Program-made: the position numbers and the translations under genes | The notes under the pieces: generated by a model | Told to the model about the DNA's origin: nothing | Database searches by the model: none | Seen by the model: the letters and a program-made list of their open reading frames with translations, nothing else | NCBI RefSeq assembly: GCF_006494425.1 | Contig: NZ_VHIV01000008.1 | Span: 62,001-126,000 of the forward strand | Reading direction: 5' to 3' | DNA from: Bacillus dicomae | Lineage (GTDB): Bacteria; Bacillota; Bacilli; Bacillales; Bacillaceae_G | DNA: 64,000 bases | Shown: in pieces, positions 35,138 through 42,985 of the stretch | Layout: every line of letters begins with the position of its first letter | Position numbering within the stretch: position 1 is the stretch's first letter

Positions 35138-36079
35138 CTATTTACATGCTGCCCAAACACCTGTAGCACCAGTTAATTCTCCAGCTAATCCTACAAGAGC
35201 TTGTCCACCTACGCGCATTCTTTCTTCCCAAGTAGATGCTTGCACAAGAAGTTTTGCAGCTTCTCCAAAACCACCTAAAGCATTAATATATTTTTTAATT
35301 TTAAGCAACTTAGAAACAGCAATTAAATTTCCACCAACAAAAGCAGCTAAAGCAGCAGAACATTTACCTATTTTAATCCAATCTGGATCAGCAATCACTG
35401 GAAATGCAGTATTTTCATCAAAATCTACAACTTGAACCAATTTGTTTCCATCAACCTTATAATGTGTAGAAACAGGATTTCCATTTGCATCTTTCGCCCA
35501 AGCAGGCATAAAGACACTTTGAATAATATTTTCAGAATCAACTATAAATACTTCCCCTGTATCAAATTCCTCACCCAAATATTCAGCAGATGAAACTAGT
35601 TTACCACCATTAGGGATATCAATAGCAAACTCGTATTCTTTTGGCGCAGATTGATTTTTAATTTTAATTAGCGATCGCACACCATCTTTAGTAGTTTGTA
35701 CCGCTAAATCAGCTGGTTGATTTTCATCTTGATAAATAAGAGTTCCATTATTTGTTTGAATAACTTCACTTGAATTCAGCTCTGGAAGAGAAATATGTAA
35801 AGATTCCGTTCTATCCTTAATAGTAATAGGTTCTGAGTTTAATGTAGTTGGAATATTCACTGTACCCGATGCATTTTCAATAACTTTCGTTTCTTTTGAT
35901 TCCATTTTAAAATTATTCAATACATCATCGATTCCTGTGTTTTTTTCAATCATTAGAGCTGTAGAGTTTGCCTCTTTTTGCGAATCGTTAATTTCAGCAT
36001 TAATTGAAGGAGTTAATACAGATATACTCATAGCTCCGACAATTAGCCCTGTTAATATTTTTTTTGATAAAAATTTCAT
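35138..36079 (-). CDS. secreted precursor with a hydrophobic C-terminal peptide (bacteriocin-like)
   Basis: The signal peptide ends about INA-E (residue 29). A soluble domain of about 200 residues leads to the stretch FDENTAFPVIADPDW, a pattern (..aFPv.aDP..) often seen at the boundary before a small C-terminal bacteriocin-like domain. The last 80 residues are Gly/Ala/Leu-rich (KCSAALAAFVGGNLIAVSKL, LVGLAGELTGATGVWAACK), with one Cys at each end that could form a disulphide. AAGGAGA precedes the ATG. I infer a secreted antimicrobial with a protective pro-domain; a surface protein is an alternative. Confidence 0.55.
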   Translation of the reverse strand: MKFLSKKILTGLIVGAMSISVLTPSINAEINDSQKEANSTALMIEKNTGIDDVLNNFKMESKETKVIENASGTVNIPTTLNSEPITIKDRTESLHISLPELNSSEVIQTNNGTLIYQDENQPADLAVQTTKDGVRSLIKIKNQSAPKEYEFAIDIPNGGKLVSSAEYLGEEFDTGEVFIVDSENIIQSVFMPAWAKDANGNPVSTHYKVDGNKLVQVVDFDENTAFPVIADPDWIKIGKCSAALAAFVGGNLIAVSKLLKIKKYINALGGFGEAAKLLVQASTWEERMRVGGQALVGLAGELTGATGVWAACK

Positions 36080-36330
36080 GTAACATTCTCCTTTTCAGTT
36101 ATTATTTTCCTTAATTATAAATGATAACTATTTTCATTAATAGTCTACAATGAATTTATTTATTATGATATATTCAGTATAGTGACCGCAAAGAAAACTA
36201 ACGACCAAAACGGACACTCAGTCATTTTTTTAACTAGAAATAAATTTCCAAAATTCTTCTCACTTTATTTCCAAATCTATAGTATCCTTTCTAACTATTT
36301 ATATAAGTAACTTACACTATAAAAAATTAA

Positions 36331-36356
36331 AGGAACCCTATCTAGGGTTCTTTTTT
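36331..36356 (+). terminator. terminator-like hairpin
   Basis: AGGAACCCTA TC TAGGGTTCT followed by T6. It lies upstream of the truncated uvrX copy, with no gene before it on this strand. Confidence 0.65.
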
Positions 36357-36425
36357 CAACTTAATAGAAAACATTTCATTAAAGTAATTACCACAAAACA
36401 AAAGAAGTACCTGTTAACTTAAGGA

Positions 36426-36788
36426 CTTATTTCCATTGGCTACGGCAAGAATTATACAGGCGGCATTAAAAAAACACATACTTTAAACCGCCCAACAAAT
36501 CAAACGGTGGATATTTATCATATCTGTACATACTTTTTACATCAACTATATACTGGTGAACCCATCCGCAGCATAAATATATCTTTAACAAATTTGCTTC
36601 AAGAAGGAGAAAAACAAATTTCTCTTTTCGATAATGTCACGCAACGAGAACAAGAAGTAAAGCTTACAAAAGTAATGGATGAAATACGCACAAGGTTTGG
36701 GAAGAACAGCATTTTACGGGGGATTTCCTACACGCATAGCGCCACAACTAGATACAGAAACACACTGATAGGGGGACACAAATCATGA
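36426..36788 (+). pseudogene. uvrX: 5'-truncated second copy of uvrX
   Basis: Only the last 120 codons remain (from ISIGYGKNYTGGIKKTHTL to the stop). From about 36620 the DNA is nearly identical to 34200-34362, including the clamp-binding QISLF. The catalytic palm is gone. A GTG at 36507 could begin a fragment but has no ribosome site. Confidence 0.85.
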
Positions 36789-37126
36789 ATAACGCTAATA
36801 TGCCAAAAGGTCGCGGAATGGTAAAATGGGCACCGTTCGCCGCATTGACTTCTCAATTTGATGGGATACGTGAAATCATTAAGGAGCAAAACAAAGTACC
36901 CCGTCCGGTTTTAACAACTGAAGAAAAGGAACGAATCGAAAACATGCTAGTATATTCCTTGTTATCTGAAAAAGAAATACTAATTACATATTATGAGGAC
37001 GGTTATTTACTCTCAGGTTATATGACCGTTGTTGATATTGACCCATTAAATAGCGCTGTTATATGTACGGATGCTTTTTATAATAAGATCGTTCTCAAAT
37101 TTAAAAACATAATTAATGTTAAATAA
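36785..37126 (+). CDS. yolD: YolD-family protein, second copy
   Basis: About 90% identical to the protein at 34359-34700 and intact, with the same 4-base overlap to the uvrX remnant and the same GGGGG ribosome site. It has lost the LexA-controlled promoter of the first copy, so its expression is doubtful. It is followed by its own terminator. Confidence 0.88.
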   Translation: MNNANMPKGRGMVKWAPFAALTSQFDGIREIIKEQNKVPRPVLTTEEKERIENMLVYSLLSEKEILITYYEDGYLLSGYMTVVDIDPLNSAVICTDAFYNKIVLKFKNIINVK

Positions 37127-37159
37127 AAGATGTAGTATTATACACTACATCTTTTATTT
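37121..37159. terminator. bidirectional terminator
   Basis: AAATAAAAGATGTAGT..ACTACATCTTTTATTT, between the yolD copy and the convergent 37179 gene. Confidence 0.8.
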
Positions 37160-37178
37160 AACATACTTCAAACTAATT

Positions 37179-38924
37179 CTAATATATAACTTTAAAATAA
37201 AAAATAATATATAGTATTAAACCAAATGCATAAATCCCACCTGATGAACGGAATTCTTCTTCAGACATCAAGCCGTGAGCTAGTCTATTACGAAGATTTT
37301 TTCCGCCTTTATTAACAAATAAGTATTCCAAGTCTTTTACTATATTTACCCCCAAAACTTCCTCTAATTGCTCAATTTCTAATAAAACTCCCAACGATTT
37401 TTCCTCTTCTACAGAATCTTCTTTTGTACTTGTCACACTTACACCAATTTGTTTAAGGAAATAACGTATTGAGTTTTCAAATTGCGGTATTAGTATTGAT
37501 AAACTCGCAATATAATTGTTTTTTAATCCTTCACGTATTCCACTAGCAACCATTACTTCTCTACCCTTTGGAATAAAGATATTATCTTTAGTAATGACTA
37601 ATATATCTTCAATCCGTAAGAAATATTGTTTTTGTAACAATCCAATTGAATGTAAAATTTTATTAGCCACCTGCTTATAATGTTGCTCATAAAACAGTGC
37701 TAACAACAAAGGGAATTCTTCAGAACCTTGCGAAACATATATCGTTTTTCCAACTTCATTCTGTATTTTCCTTCGCAATAAATCCCCAGAAATAGGCGCA
37801 TTTACAGATGCTACTCTAAAATTCGAGTTGTAATCAAGAGAATGAGCTAACTCTCCTATATAAAAAAGCATCTGCATATAATTTTTCCCTATGAATTCTT
37901 CTTCTATTTCTTTCAATTCACTAACCATGCAAAATTCAGGCGATTTAAAGTGTTTGTACTGAGATATTGATTCCTTTTGGTACTCATCTCTTTCCATATT
38001 CCATTTTCGGACTATTTCTTCCTCCACTTTAGCTCTCTTCGAAAATTCTATTGCCGATTCCATTTTATGCACTACATGATGATAATTAACGTTATCTTTT
38101 TGTAATTCTTCTTGTGCTAATCCATAATAATTAAAAGCTATTTTTTCTAAACATTTTTGTGCACAGCCATTTCGTTTTAATTTATAGAATAAGAAAACAC
38201 AAAACTCCCACCATACTCTCGCAGAATCCAAATCTTTCTGTTCCTCATATATCTCAGCAATTTCAATACCAATTTCCAAATAATTCTTATGATGATCATT
38301 ATCTATTTTAAATCTGTATTTTTTTATTAACTCGAATAATTCTCGCATTAAAATTTGTATTGGTTTCTCTAACATCTGTACAATACTAAAATTATTAATA
38401 ATAAAATTAAGCTTCTCAATTAATTTCTTTCCATTCTTATCCTCCTTTATATACAATTGAAATCCACGTTCCAAAAGTTGTGCAGTTAAGAAGTATTGGT
38501 TACGGGAAAAGCAATAATTGATTGACTCCATTAAATTTACAAATAGATCTTTTCGAACCTTATAGTCTTTTCTGAGAACAAAATATACATCAATTACCCT
38601 AAATAGCAAAATTGGAGATTCTAACTTCCCTTCGGATATTATTTCTTTCAATGTATCTATCATCTTCCCATCAAAAACATTTAAAGATATACTCCCCCAA
38701 CCTTCATTGGAAACAACTTTCGACTTGTACGGCTCTTCATTGTCATTGGGATCATAAGCCAAATAAAATACATCTTTTAACAGATTAAGTTTAAAATACT
38801 CCTCATTATCTTCTTTAACACTCTCTAAAATTCTATTTAATTCATTATAAATAGTTAAATACATATTACATTCAGGAACATCACAATCTATAGCATTAAT
38901 TTCATCGCAAAAATTTCCCACCAC
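37179..38924 (-). CDS. DUF4209 protein with RNxxxHG (HEPN-like) motif
   Basis: 581 residues, helical throughout with no signal or membrane span except the hydrophobic end (AFGLILYIIFYFKVIY). The C-terminal 120 residues match DUF4209: LIPQFENSIRYFLKQIGV, LEEVLGVNIVKDLEYLFVNK, then GKNLRNRLAHGL, which is the family's invariant RNxxxHG. RN-x3-H is also the active-site pattern of HEPN RNases, so RNA cleavage is plausible. It lies 26 bases after the DUF2971 gene, and an HTH gene leads the cluster. Full-length for the family as far as I can tell. A defence or toxin role is inferred. Confidence 0.7.
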   Translation of the reverse strand: MVGNFCDEINAIDCDVPECNMYLTIYNELNRILESVKEDNEEYFKLNLLKDVFYLAYDPNDNEEPYKSKVVSNEGWGSISLNVFDGKMIDTLKEIISEGKLESPILLFRVIDVYFVLRKDYKVRKDLFVNLMESINYCFSRNQYFLTAQLLERGFQLYIKEDKNGKKLIEKLNFIINNFSIVQMLEKPIQILMRELFELIKKYRFKIDNDHHKNYLEIGIEIAEIYEEQKDLDSARVWWEFCVFLFYKLKRNGCAQKCLEKIAFNYYGLAQEELQKDNVNYHHVVHKMESAIEFSKRAKVEEEIVRKWNMERDEYQKESISQYKHFKSPEFCMVSELKEIEEEFIGKNYMQMLFYIGELAHSLDYNSNFRVASVNAPISGDLLRRKIQNEVGKTIYVSQGSEEFPLLLALFYEQHYKQVANKILHSIGLLQKQYFLRIEDILVITKDNIFIPKGREVMVASGIREGLKNNYIASLSILIPQFENSIRYFLKQIGVSVTSTKEDSVEEEKSLGVLLEIEQLEEVLGVNIVKDLEYLFVNKGGKNLRNRLAHGLMSEEEFRSSGGIYAFGLILYIIFYFKVIY

Positions 38925-38950
38925 AACATCCCACCCCTTTGAAGATAATT

Positions 38951-39724
38951 TTATTTTATTTTATACAAATCCGAATGAACAACTTCTGCATCTATGTTGA
39001 ATTTTTCAAGCGTCACTTTTACTACATCTACAAACCATGAAGCTGCATCAGGAGATACATACACACGTTCAATCAAATCAGTGAGATCCACTTGAATACT
39101 TTTTCCTTTTACATCTGAATTCTCAACATATTCTTCATGATGGGGCGTCAACGCATATACCAACCTCACTTCTTGTTCATGTTTAAAGGAAATCCTTTTT
39201 GTGAAAAATGGCTCGAGATAACTTATGTTCAAATTTTTTTGCTTAGTATGGTCTAAATATTGCACTTCCCCGATATAAATATCTTCCTCACATACATTAA
39301 GACTTTTTTTGACCTTATCAAAAGTAGTTTGAATTGCTATACCTTCATTACTTTTCAAATACAAATCCCACATAGCTGCCGATTCATACTCATTTAAATG
39401 CCAACAATTTATAAATACATTTTTCCTGTTATGTTCTGCTAGATTCTTTGCAAAATCCACTAATTTTTCTGCTCCCCCCAATTTAGAGTACATAAATTCT
39501 TCGCTAAGTCCTAATTCTGAACACATTTTTTCAATGTCTTCACGCGCATTTTCCACTTCATATCCGAACAGCACACCTTCAAATACATCTTTAAATTCAT
39601 CGGATCTACAAAGATAAATAGATTGTGTAGATAACATACTTACTAGTTTAGTAAAATCCATATACCTCCATAACTTTGCTTTACCTTCTATATTTGAATT
39701 AACCCCTTCAATTTCTTTAAACAA
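38951..39724 (-). CDS. DUF2971-family protein
   Basis: 257 residues with the DUF2971 landmarks in order: LWRYMDFTKLVSMLSTQSIYL at the start, then SDEFKDVFEGVL. Next come NVFINCWHLNEYESAAMWDL (the FisCW...S..MW..Y motif), SNEGIAIQTTF, and KRISFKHEQEVRLVYAL. The biochemical role of the family is unknown to me; it is frequent beside defence and toxin genes. A remnant of a homologue lies at 6650-6770. No clear ribosome site except a weak AAAGGA-type stretch (AGAAAGGATG). It probably forms one operon with the genes on both sides. Confidence 0.75.
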   Translation of the reverse strand: MFKEIEGVNSNIEGKAKLWRYMDFTKLVSMLSTQSIYLCRSDEFKDVFEGVLFGYEVENAREDIEKMCSELGLSEEFMYSKLGGAEKLVDFAKNLAEHNRKNVFINCWHLNEYESAAMWDLYLKSNEGIAIQTTFDKVKKSLNVCEEDIYIGEVQYLDHTKQKNLNISYLEPFFTKRISFKHEQEVRLVYALTPHHEEYVENSDVKGKSIQVDLTDLIERVYVSPDAASWFVDVVKVTLEKFNIDAEVVHSDLYKIK

Positions 39725-39781
39725 AAAACATACATCCTTTCTTAAACTTTTTACTTTACCTTGTTTCTTCTATTATATAAC

Positions 39782-40021
39782 CTATCGATCTTCAATTATA
39801 TTTTTAGGGAACAGTACATTCATTGCTTCTACAGTCAAAATCCATTCCCCACGCTTTTTTCCTTCAGGCTTATAGTATTTAATTTTCCCACTCTTAATTA
39901 ATTTATCTACTAACTTATTATCTTTACTTCTCTTTAACTTCATTCTCAGCGCTTCTTGTGTAATCCCCCAACGATCACACGCTTCTCTTGGTGTCATAAT
40001 TTCATCCAACATAAATAACAT
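39782..40021 (-). CDS. small HTH regulator
   Basis: 79 residues: EIMTPREACDRWGITQEALRMKLKR is a helix-turn-helix, followed by a small winged part (GKIKYYKPEGKKRGEWILT). AAAGGGG precedes the ATG by 9 bases. Two palindromes containing ACTTATAAGT lie directly upstream and look like its operators. It heads the HTH / DUF2971 / DUF4209 cluster, so it likely represses the cluster. Confidence 0.75.
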   Translation of the reverse strand: MLFMLDEIMTPREACDRWGITQEALRMKLKRSKDNKLVDKLIKSGKIKYYKPEGKKRGEWILTVEAMNVLFPKNIIEDR

Positions 40022-40038
40022 CCAAACCGCCCCTTTCG

Positions 40039-40087
40039 TTACTTATAAGTAACATATAGTGAAAGTATACGTCACTTATAAGTAACA
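40039..40087 (-). promoter_or_regulatory. paired palindromic operators
   Basis: GTTACTTATAAGTAAC at 40039-40054 is a 16-base perfect palindrome. ACTTATAAGTAAC at about 40074-40086 repeats its core one third of a kilobase-scale helix-phased distance away (about 35 bases centre to centre). Both lie in the promoter region of the HTH gene. Confidence 0.65.
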
Positions 40088-40103
40088 AACAAGAACCTAC
40101 AAC

Positions 40104-40132
40104 AAAAAAAGACCCTATTTAGGGTCTTTTTT
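40104..40132. terminator. terminator after the 40134 gene
   Basis: AAAAAGACCCTA TT TAGGGTCTTTTTT. Confidence 0.75.
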
Positions 40133-40133
40133 C

Positions 40134-40376
40134 CTAGCTTAATAGAAAATGTTTCATTAGCGTAAATAACACTTGCATTGTAATATGTACCCCCGCATTG
40201 AATAACCAAGCCTTCAGACCAATCCTTGTCCATTTTTCACGCACAAATGAAAACTTATTTCCAAACTTGATTGAAACCTTAGTTTTACTTAAATTGCTCT
40301 TCTCACTTCCCCTCTTCATTTCTCTCATTCTGTTATAATTCTTCCTCGTTACTTTACTAGATTTTTTCTTTTTCAT
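40134..40376 (-). CDS. small basic membrane-tailed protein
   Basis: I use ATG 40376 (MKKKKSSKVTRKNYNRMREM), which has GGGGTG about 8 bases upstream. The first 60 residues are strongly basic. The end (LKAWLFNAGVHITMQVLFTLM) is one hydrophobic helix, as in tail-anchored proteins. No family is recognised. Basic charge suggests nucleic acid or membrane surface contact. Confidence 0.5.
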   Translation of the reverse strand: MKKKKSSKVTRKNYNRMREMKRGSEKSNLSKTKVSIKFGNKFSFVREKWTRIGLKAWLFNAGVHITMQVLFTLMKHFLLS

Positions 40377-40604
40377 AGTAATCACCCCACTTATTTTTTG
40401 AACATTATTTGAATGTCTAAATATGATAAGCAGTTCATACCTGTAAAATTCACACTTATCATATTTACCCTGTACTAGAACGTCCTATTATTGTGCCGTT
40501 GAAAAGTAGTTTTAAAATGAAAGAATTAAATTCTAGAAGAGTTTGACAACAAATAGCATTCAATGTATTTATCCACTATCTAATGCCGAGTAATTTCACC
40601 CTAT

Positions 40605-40700
40605 TTCAAAAGGTTTGAAACCTTATTTTTGAAGTACTAAATAATTAATGATACCTTTTGAAGTATTTTTGTTATAATTTTAGTAGAACCAATTTTGAAG
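40605..40700 (+). promoter_or_regulatory. repeats before the resolvase gene (candidate res/operator sites)
   Basis: TTTTGAAGTA occurs at 40627 and 40656, TTTTGAAG again at 40693, and the inverse CCTTTTGAAA-type site at 40605. AAGGTTTGAAACCTT around 40610-40624 is palindromic. Serine resolvases bind such clustered sites just upstream of their own gene. The stretch 40386-40604 shows nothing else. Confidence 0.45.
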
Positions 40701-40715
40701 GGATGTCTATTTATT

Positions 40716-41333
40716 TTGAATACAAGAAAATTTGGATATATAAGAGTCAGTAGCAAAGACCAAAATGAGGATCGTCAGCTTGAAGCAATGAAACGACTCA
40801 TCACTGACGAACGAGATATTTTTGTCGATAAGCAGAGCGGAAGAGACTTTAATCGTGAACAATACCAACTTCTAAAACGCATGTTAAGAAAAGATGATAT
40901 TTTATATATCCATTCCTTAGATCGGTTCGGAAGAAATAAAGAAGCTATCCTTGAGGAATGGAAAGATATTACCCAAAATATACAGGCCCATATTGTCGTA
41001 TTGGACATGCCACTTTTAGATACAACTCAATATAAAGATAGTTTAGGAACTCTTATTACTGATTTGGTACTTCAAATCTTATCGTGGCTTGCTGAAGAAG
41101 AACGAACAAAAATAAAAACTCGCCAACGTGAGGGCATTGACGCTGCAAAGAAAAAAGGAAAACATCTAGGAAGACCCAGAACTGAAATAACTCCAGAATT
41201 TATTGATGCCTATAATAAATGGCAATCCAAACAGATAACAGCGCTATATGCTATGGAAATGTGTAATATGACTAGCCCTACATTTTATAGAGTAGTTAAA
41301 AGATTTAAAGATAGGAGGAATAAAAATCAATAA
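40716..41333 (+). CDS. serine recombinase (resolvase/invertase family)
   Basis: The likely start is TTG 40716 (MNTRKFGYIRVSSKDQ), with AAGGGATG upstream; a TTG at 40695 is also in frame. The catalytic Ser is in YIRVSSKDQNEDRQ. SLDRFGRN and AEEERTKIKTRQREGIDAAK are the other resolvase blocks, and the end (LGRPRTEITPEF..TSPTFYRVVKRF) is the DNA-binding HTH. The length of about 205 residues is normal for small resolvases, which resolve cointegrates or plasmid multimers. It overlaps the following tyrosine recombinase gene. Confidence 0.92.
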   Translation: MNTRKFGYIRVSSKDQNEDRQLEAMKRLITDERDIFVDKQSGRDFNREQYQLLKRMLRKDDILYIHSLDRFGRNKEAILEEWKDITQNIQAHIVVLDMPLLDTTQYKDSLGTLITDLVLQILSWLAEEERTKIKTRQREGIDAAKKKGKHLGRPRTEITPEFIDAYNKWQSKQITALYAMEMCNMTSPTFYRVVKRFKDRRNKNQ

Positions 41334-42303
41334 CATTACAAGAAAAAACCAAGATACAATACAAGGATTTTCATCTTATTTATTAAATAAAGGGCGAAAA
41401 CTCTCTACGATTAAACGATATATCTATGATGTAGAAAACTGTATGCAATGGCTGCAGCAATCAGGGAGATTCTCTGACTCTGATGAAATGAATTGGGAAT
41501 CTCTATATAAGAAGGATTTCGAAGCATTTTTTAATTATTTAATAGAAGAACGCCAATACTCCGATAAAACGGTACATCGTATTTATATTGCTCTTAATAG
41601 ACTGTATGAGTATTTAGATTTACCAAGCCCGATTGAAAGTGTAATACATATAGCTCCACCTGATCGTGCATTGCGTACTGAAGATTTTATTTCTCCACAA
41701 GAAGGGCGACGCCTAAAAGAAGTATCTGCTTCATTGGAAGGACTAACAGAAAAGCAACGCTCTACTCGTCCAATGATTTTAAAGCGAAATCTTTCTATTA
41801 TAATCTTGCTCCTAGACTACGGATTACCTTTACATGAACTTGTCTCTTTACGCATGAAACATGTTCATTTCGAGAACAATACACTATCAATACCTGAAGA
41901 CACAAAAATTAATCGTACAATCCAGTTAAAAGAAGAAGATAAATTACACTTATACAATTACTACAAAACGATTCCTGAACCTGTACGTCCTAGATATCAC
42001 AGTGATGATCCACTCTTTGTTGCTTTTCACTTTAGGTTAGGGACTTATGTTTGGAGTTATGACGATGATGCACCTAAATTTCTGACGGAAATTTCCGTTC
42101 AAAAAATGATTCGTTTAGAGGTAAAACGTGCTAATCTTCGAAAGGGAATTTCAGCACAACACTTTCGAAACACCTTCATATTACAGATGTTCCAGCAGCA
42201 ATGTACGGCTGAACATATCATGAGACAAGTCGGCTTTAAAACTCATGAATCGCTAAAAAGATATCGTAAGTATTATACAAACTCTAACGAGAATAAAGGT
42301 TAA
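41326..42303 (+). CDS. tyrosine recombinase-like protein with altered catalytic residues
   Basis: The frame has a full N-terminal SAM-like domain (TIQGFSSYLLNKGRKLSTIKR) upstream of the first ATG at 41443, so the true start is earlier. No ATG, GTG or TTG fits; ATC 41326, 7 bases after AGGAGG, is my best guess. In the core domain LLDYGLPLHELVSLRMKHV aligns with LL.TGLR.SELLSLR, so Arg I is Pro. QHFRNTFILQMF replaces HxLRHTFAT, so the first His is Gln and RH is RN. GFKTHESLKRYRKYY retains a Tyr but GH is GF. It may be inactive, or an unusual accessory recombinase of the preceding resolvase. Confidence 0.75.
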   Translation: MNNITRKNQDTIQGFSSYLLNKGRKLSTIKRYIYDVENCMQWLQQSGRFSDSDEMNWESLYKKDFEAFFNYLIEERQYSDKTVHRIYIALNRLYEYLDLPSPIESVIHIAPPDRALRTEDFISPQEGRRLKEVSASLEGLTEKQRSTRPMILKRNLSIIILLLDYGLPLHELVSLRMKHVHFENNTLSIPEDTKINRTIQLKEEDKLHLYNYYKTIPEPVRPRYHSDDPLFVAFHFRLGTYVWSYDDDAPKFLTEISVQKMIRLEVKRANLRKGISAQHFRNTFILQMFQQQCTAEHIMRQVGFKTHESLKRYRKYYTNSNENKG

Positions 42304-42374
42304 AACTCTGTACTTGCTATATAAAAATTATATACCTGCAGTTTTTTAGATGAATGTAAGATGGGGCTGTTAAG

Positions 42375-42515
42375 ATGAAGAAAAATAAGGAGTCATATTC
42401 TATCCACGTATACACCTTGCGAGACAAAACTACTAAATCAATTAAAATTGAATCGTGGCGTTCATTAAGGGAAGAAATGCAGGTATTAGGTATAACAGAT
42501 GGTTGTATTTCCTAA
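42375..42515 (+). CDS. 46-aa ORF, unrecognised
   Basis: MKKNKESYSIHVYTLRDKTT continues to IESWRSLREEMQVLGITDGC. The ribosome site is weak (GGGGCTG). It is followed within 25 bases by a long terminator, which favours a real gene at the end of the recombinase operon. Confidence 0.4.
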   Translation: MKKNKESYSIHVYTLRDKTTKSIKIESWRSLREEMQVLGITDGCIS

Positions 42516-42538
42516 ATACAAATGATTGAAATAAACAC

Positions 42539-42582
42539 AATTAAAAAAGCGCCATAACTTTTGTTATAGTGCTTTTTTAATT
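42539..42582. terminator. long terminator, repeat type AAAAAAGCGCCATAAC
   Basis: AATTAAAAAAGCGCCATAAC TTTT GTTATAGTGCTTTTTTAATT. A close copy (AAAAAGCGCCATAAC..GTTATAGCGCTTTTT) lies at 45141-45175, each preceded by TTGAAATAAAC. Confidence 0.75.
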
Positions 42583-42655
42583 CGCTCTCTACTTATAGGA
42601 ACAAACCAAGAGGAATCGGTATAATGATATCTTATTCTCTTGCATTATGTGATTT

Positions 42656-42718
42656 GAACCATACCTTGCCGCTTTGGCAAAGCTATGGTTCTTTTGTTTT
42701 GCGGCAAACTTATGGTTC
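42656..42718 (+). terminator. hairpin with a competing third arm
   Basis: GAACCATA..TATGGTTC (42656-42691, inner CTTGCC/GGCAAAG) is followed by TTTTGTTTTG. A second TATGGTTC at 42711-42718 could compete for the first arm. It lies upstream of the leader peptide for the exporter gene. Confidence 0.5.
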
Positions 42719-42857
42719 AAAAATAGAGCATGTCTATTTCTATGTATGCAATTCACTTGAATTTTTCAATTAATATTTTTATCTTGATAAATCACGATAT
42801 TCCATGTAGGATGAAAAATTATAGTATATTTTAGTATGAAATTAGAGGTGAATCAGT

Positions 42858-42914
42858 ATGTATTTGGCTCCATTATTTGAAAACGATGTACCAGTAGCAC
42901 TTTTCCGCTCTTAA
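42858..42914 (+). CDS. 18-aa leader peptide upstream of the DMT exporter
   Basis: GAGGTG lies 8 bases before the ATG. The peptide is MYLAPLFENDVPVALFRS. Its stop is 72 bases before the exporter start. Short leaders with good ribosome sites in this position control resistance and exporter genes by translation attenuation. The following RNA can fold in two exclusive ways (see the regulatory feature). Confidence 0.6.
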   Translation: MYLAPLFENDVPVALFRS

Positions 42915-42916
42915 TA

Positions 42917-42977
42917 GAGAGAAAGTGACTACATCTCTCCGTTAGGGGCTTTATAGACCTATAGAAAAAGCGGAGGG
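42917..42977 (+). promoter_or_regulatory. SD-sequestering attenuator
   Basis: CTCTCCG (42935-42941) pairs with CGGAGGG (42971-42977), which contains the exporter's ribosome site. GAGAGA (42917-42922) can instead pair with TCTCTC (42934-42939) and free it. A ribosome finishing the leader at 42914 would cover GAGAGA; one stalled earlier would not. Confidence 0.6.
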
Positions 42978-42985
42978 TACAAAAA

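Noticed and set aside
40386-40604. Search for a replication origin or rep gene here and in other gaps
   Set aside because: No iterons with a neighbouring Rep/RepX/TubZ-type gene were found; the replication module is probably outside the window.
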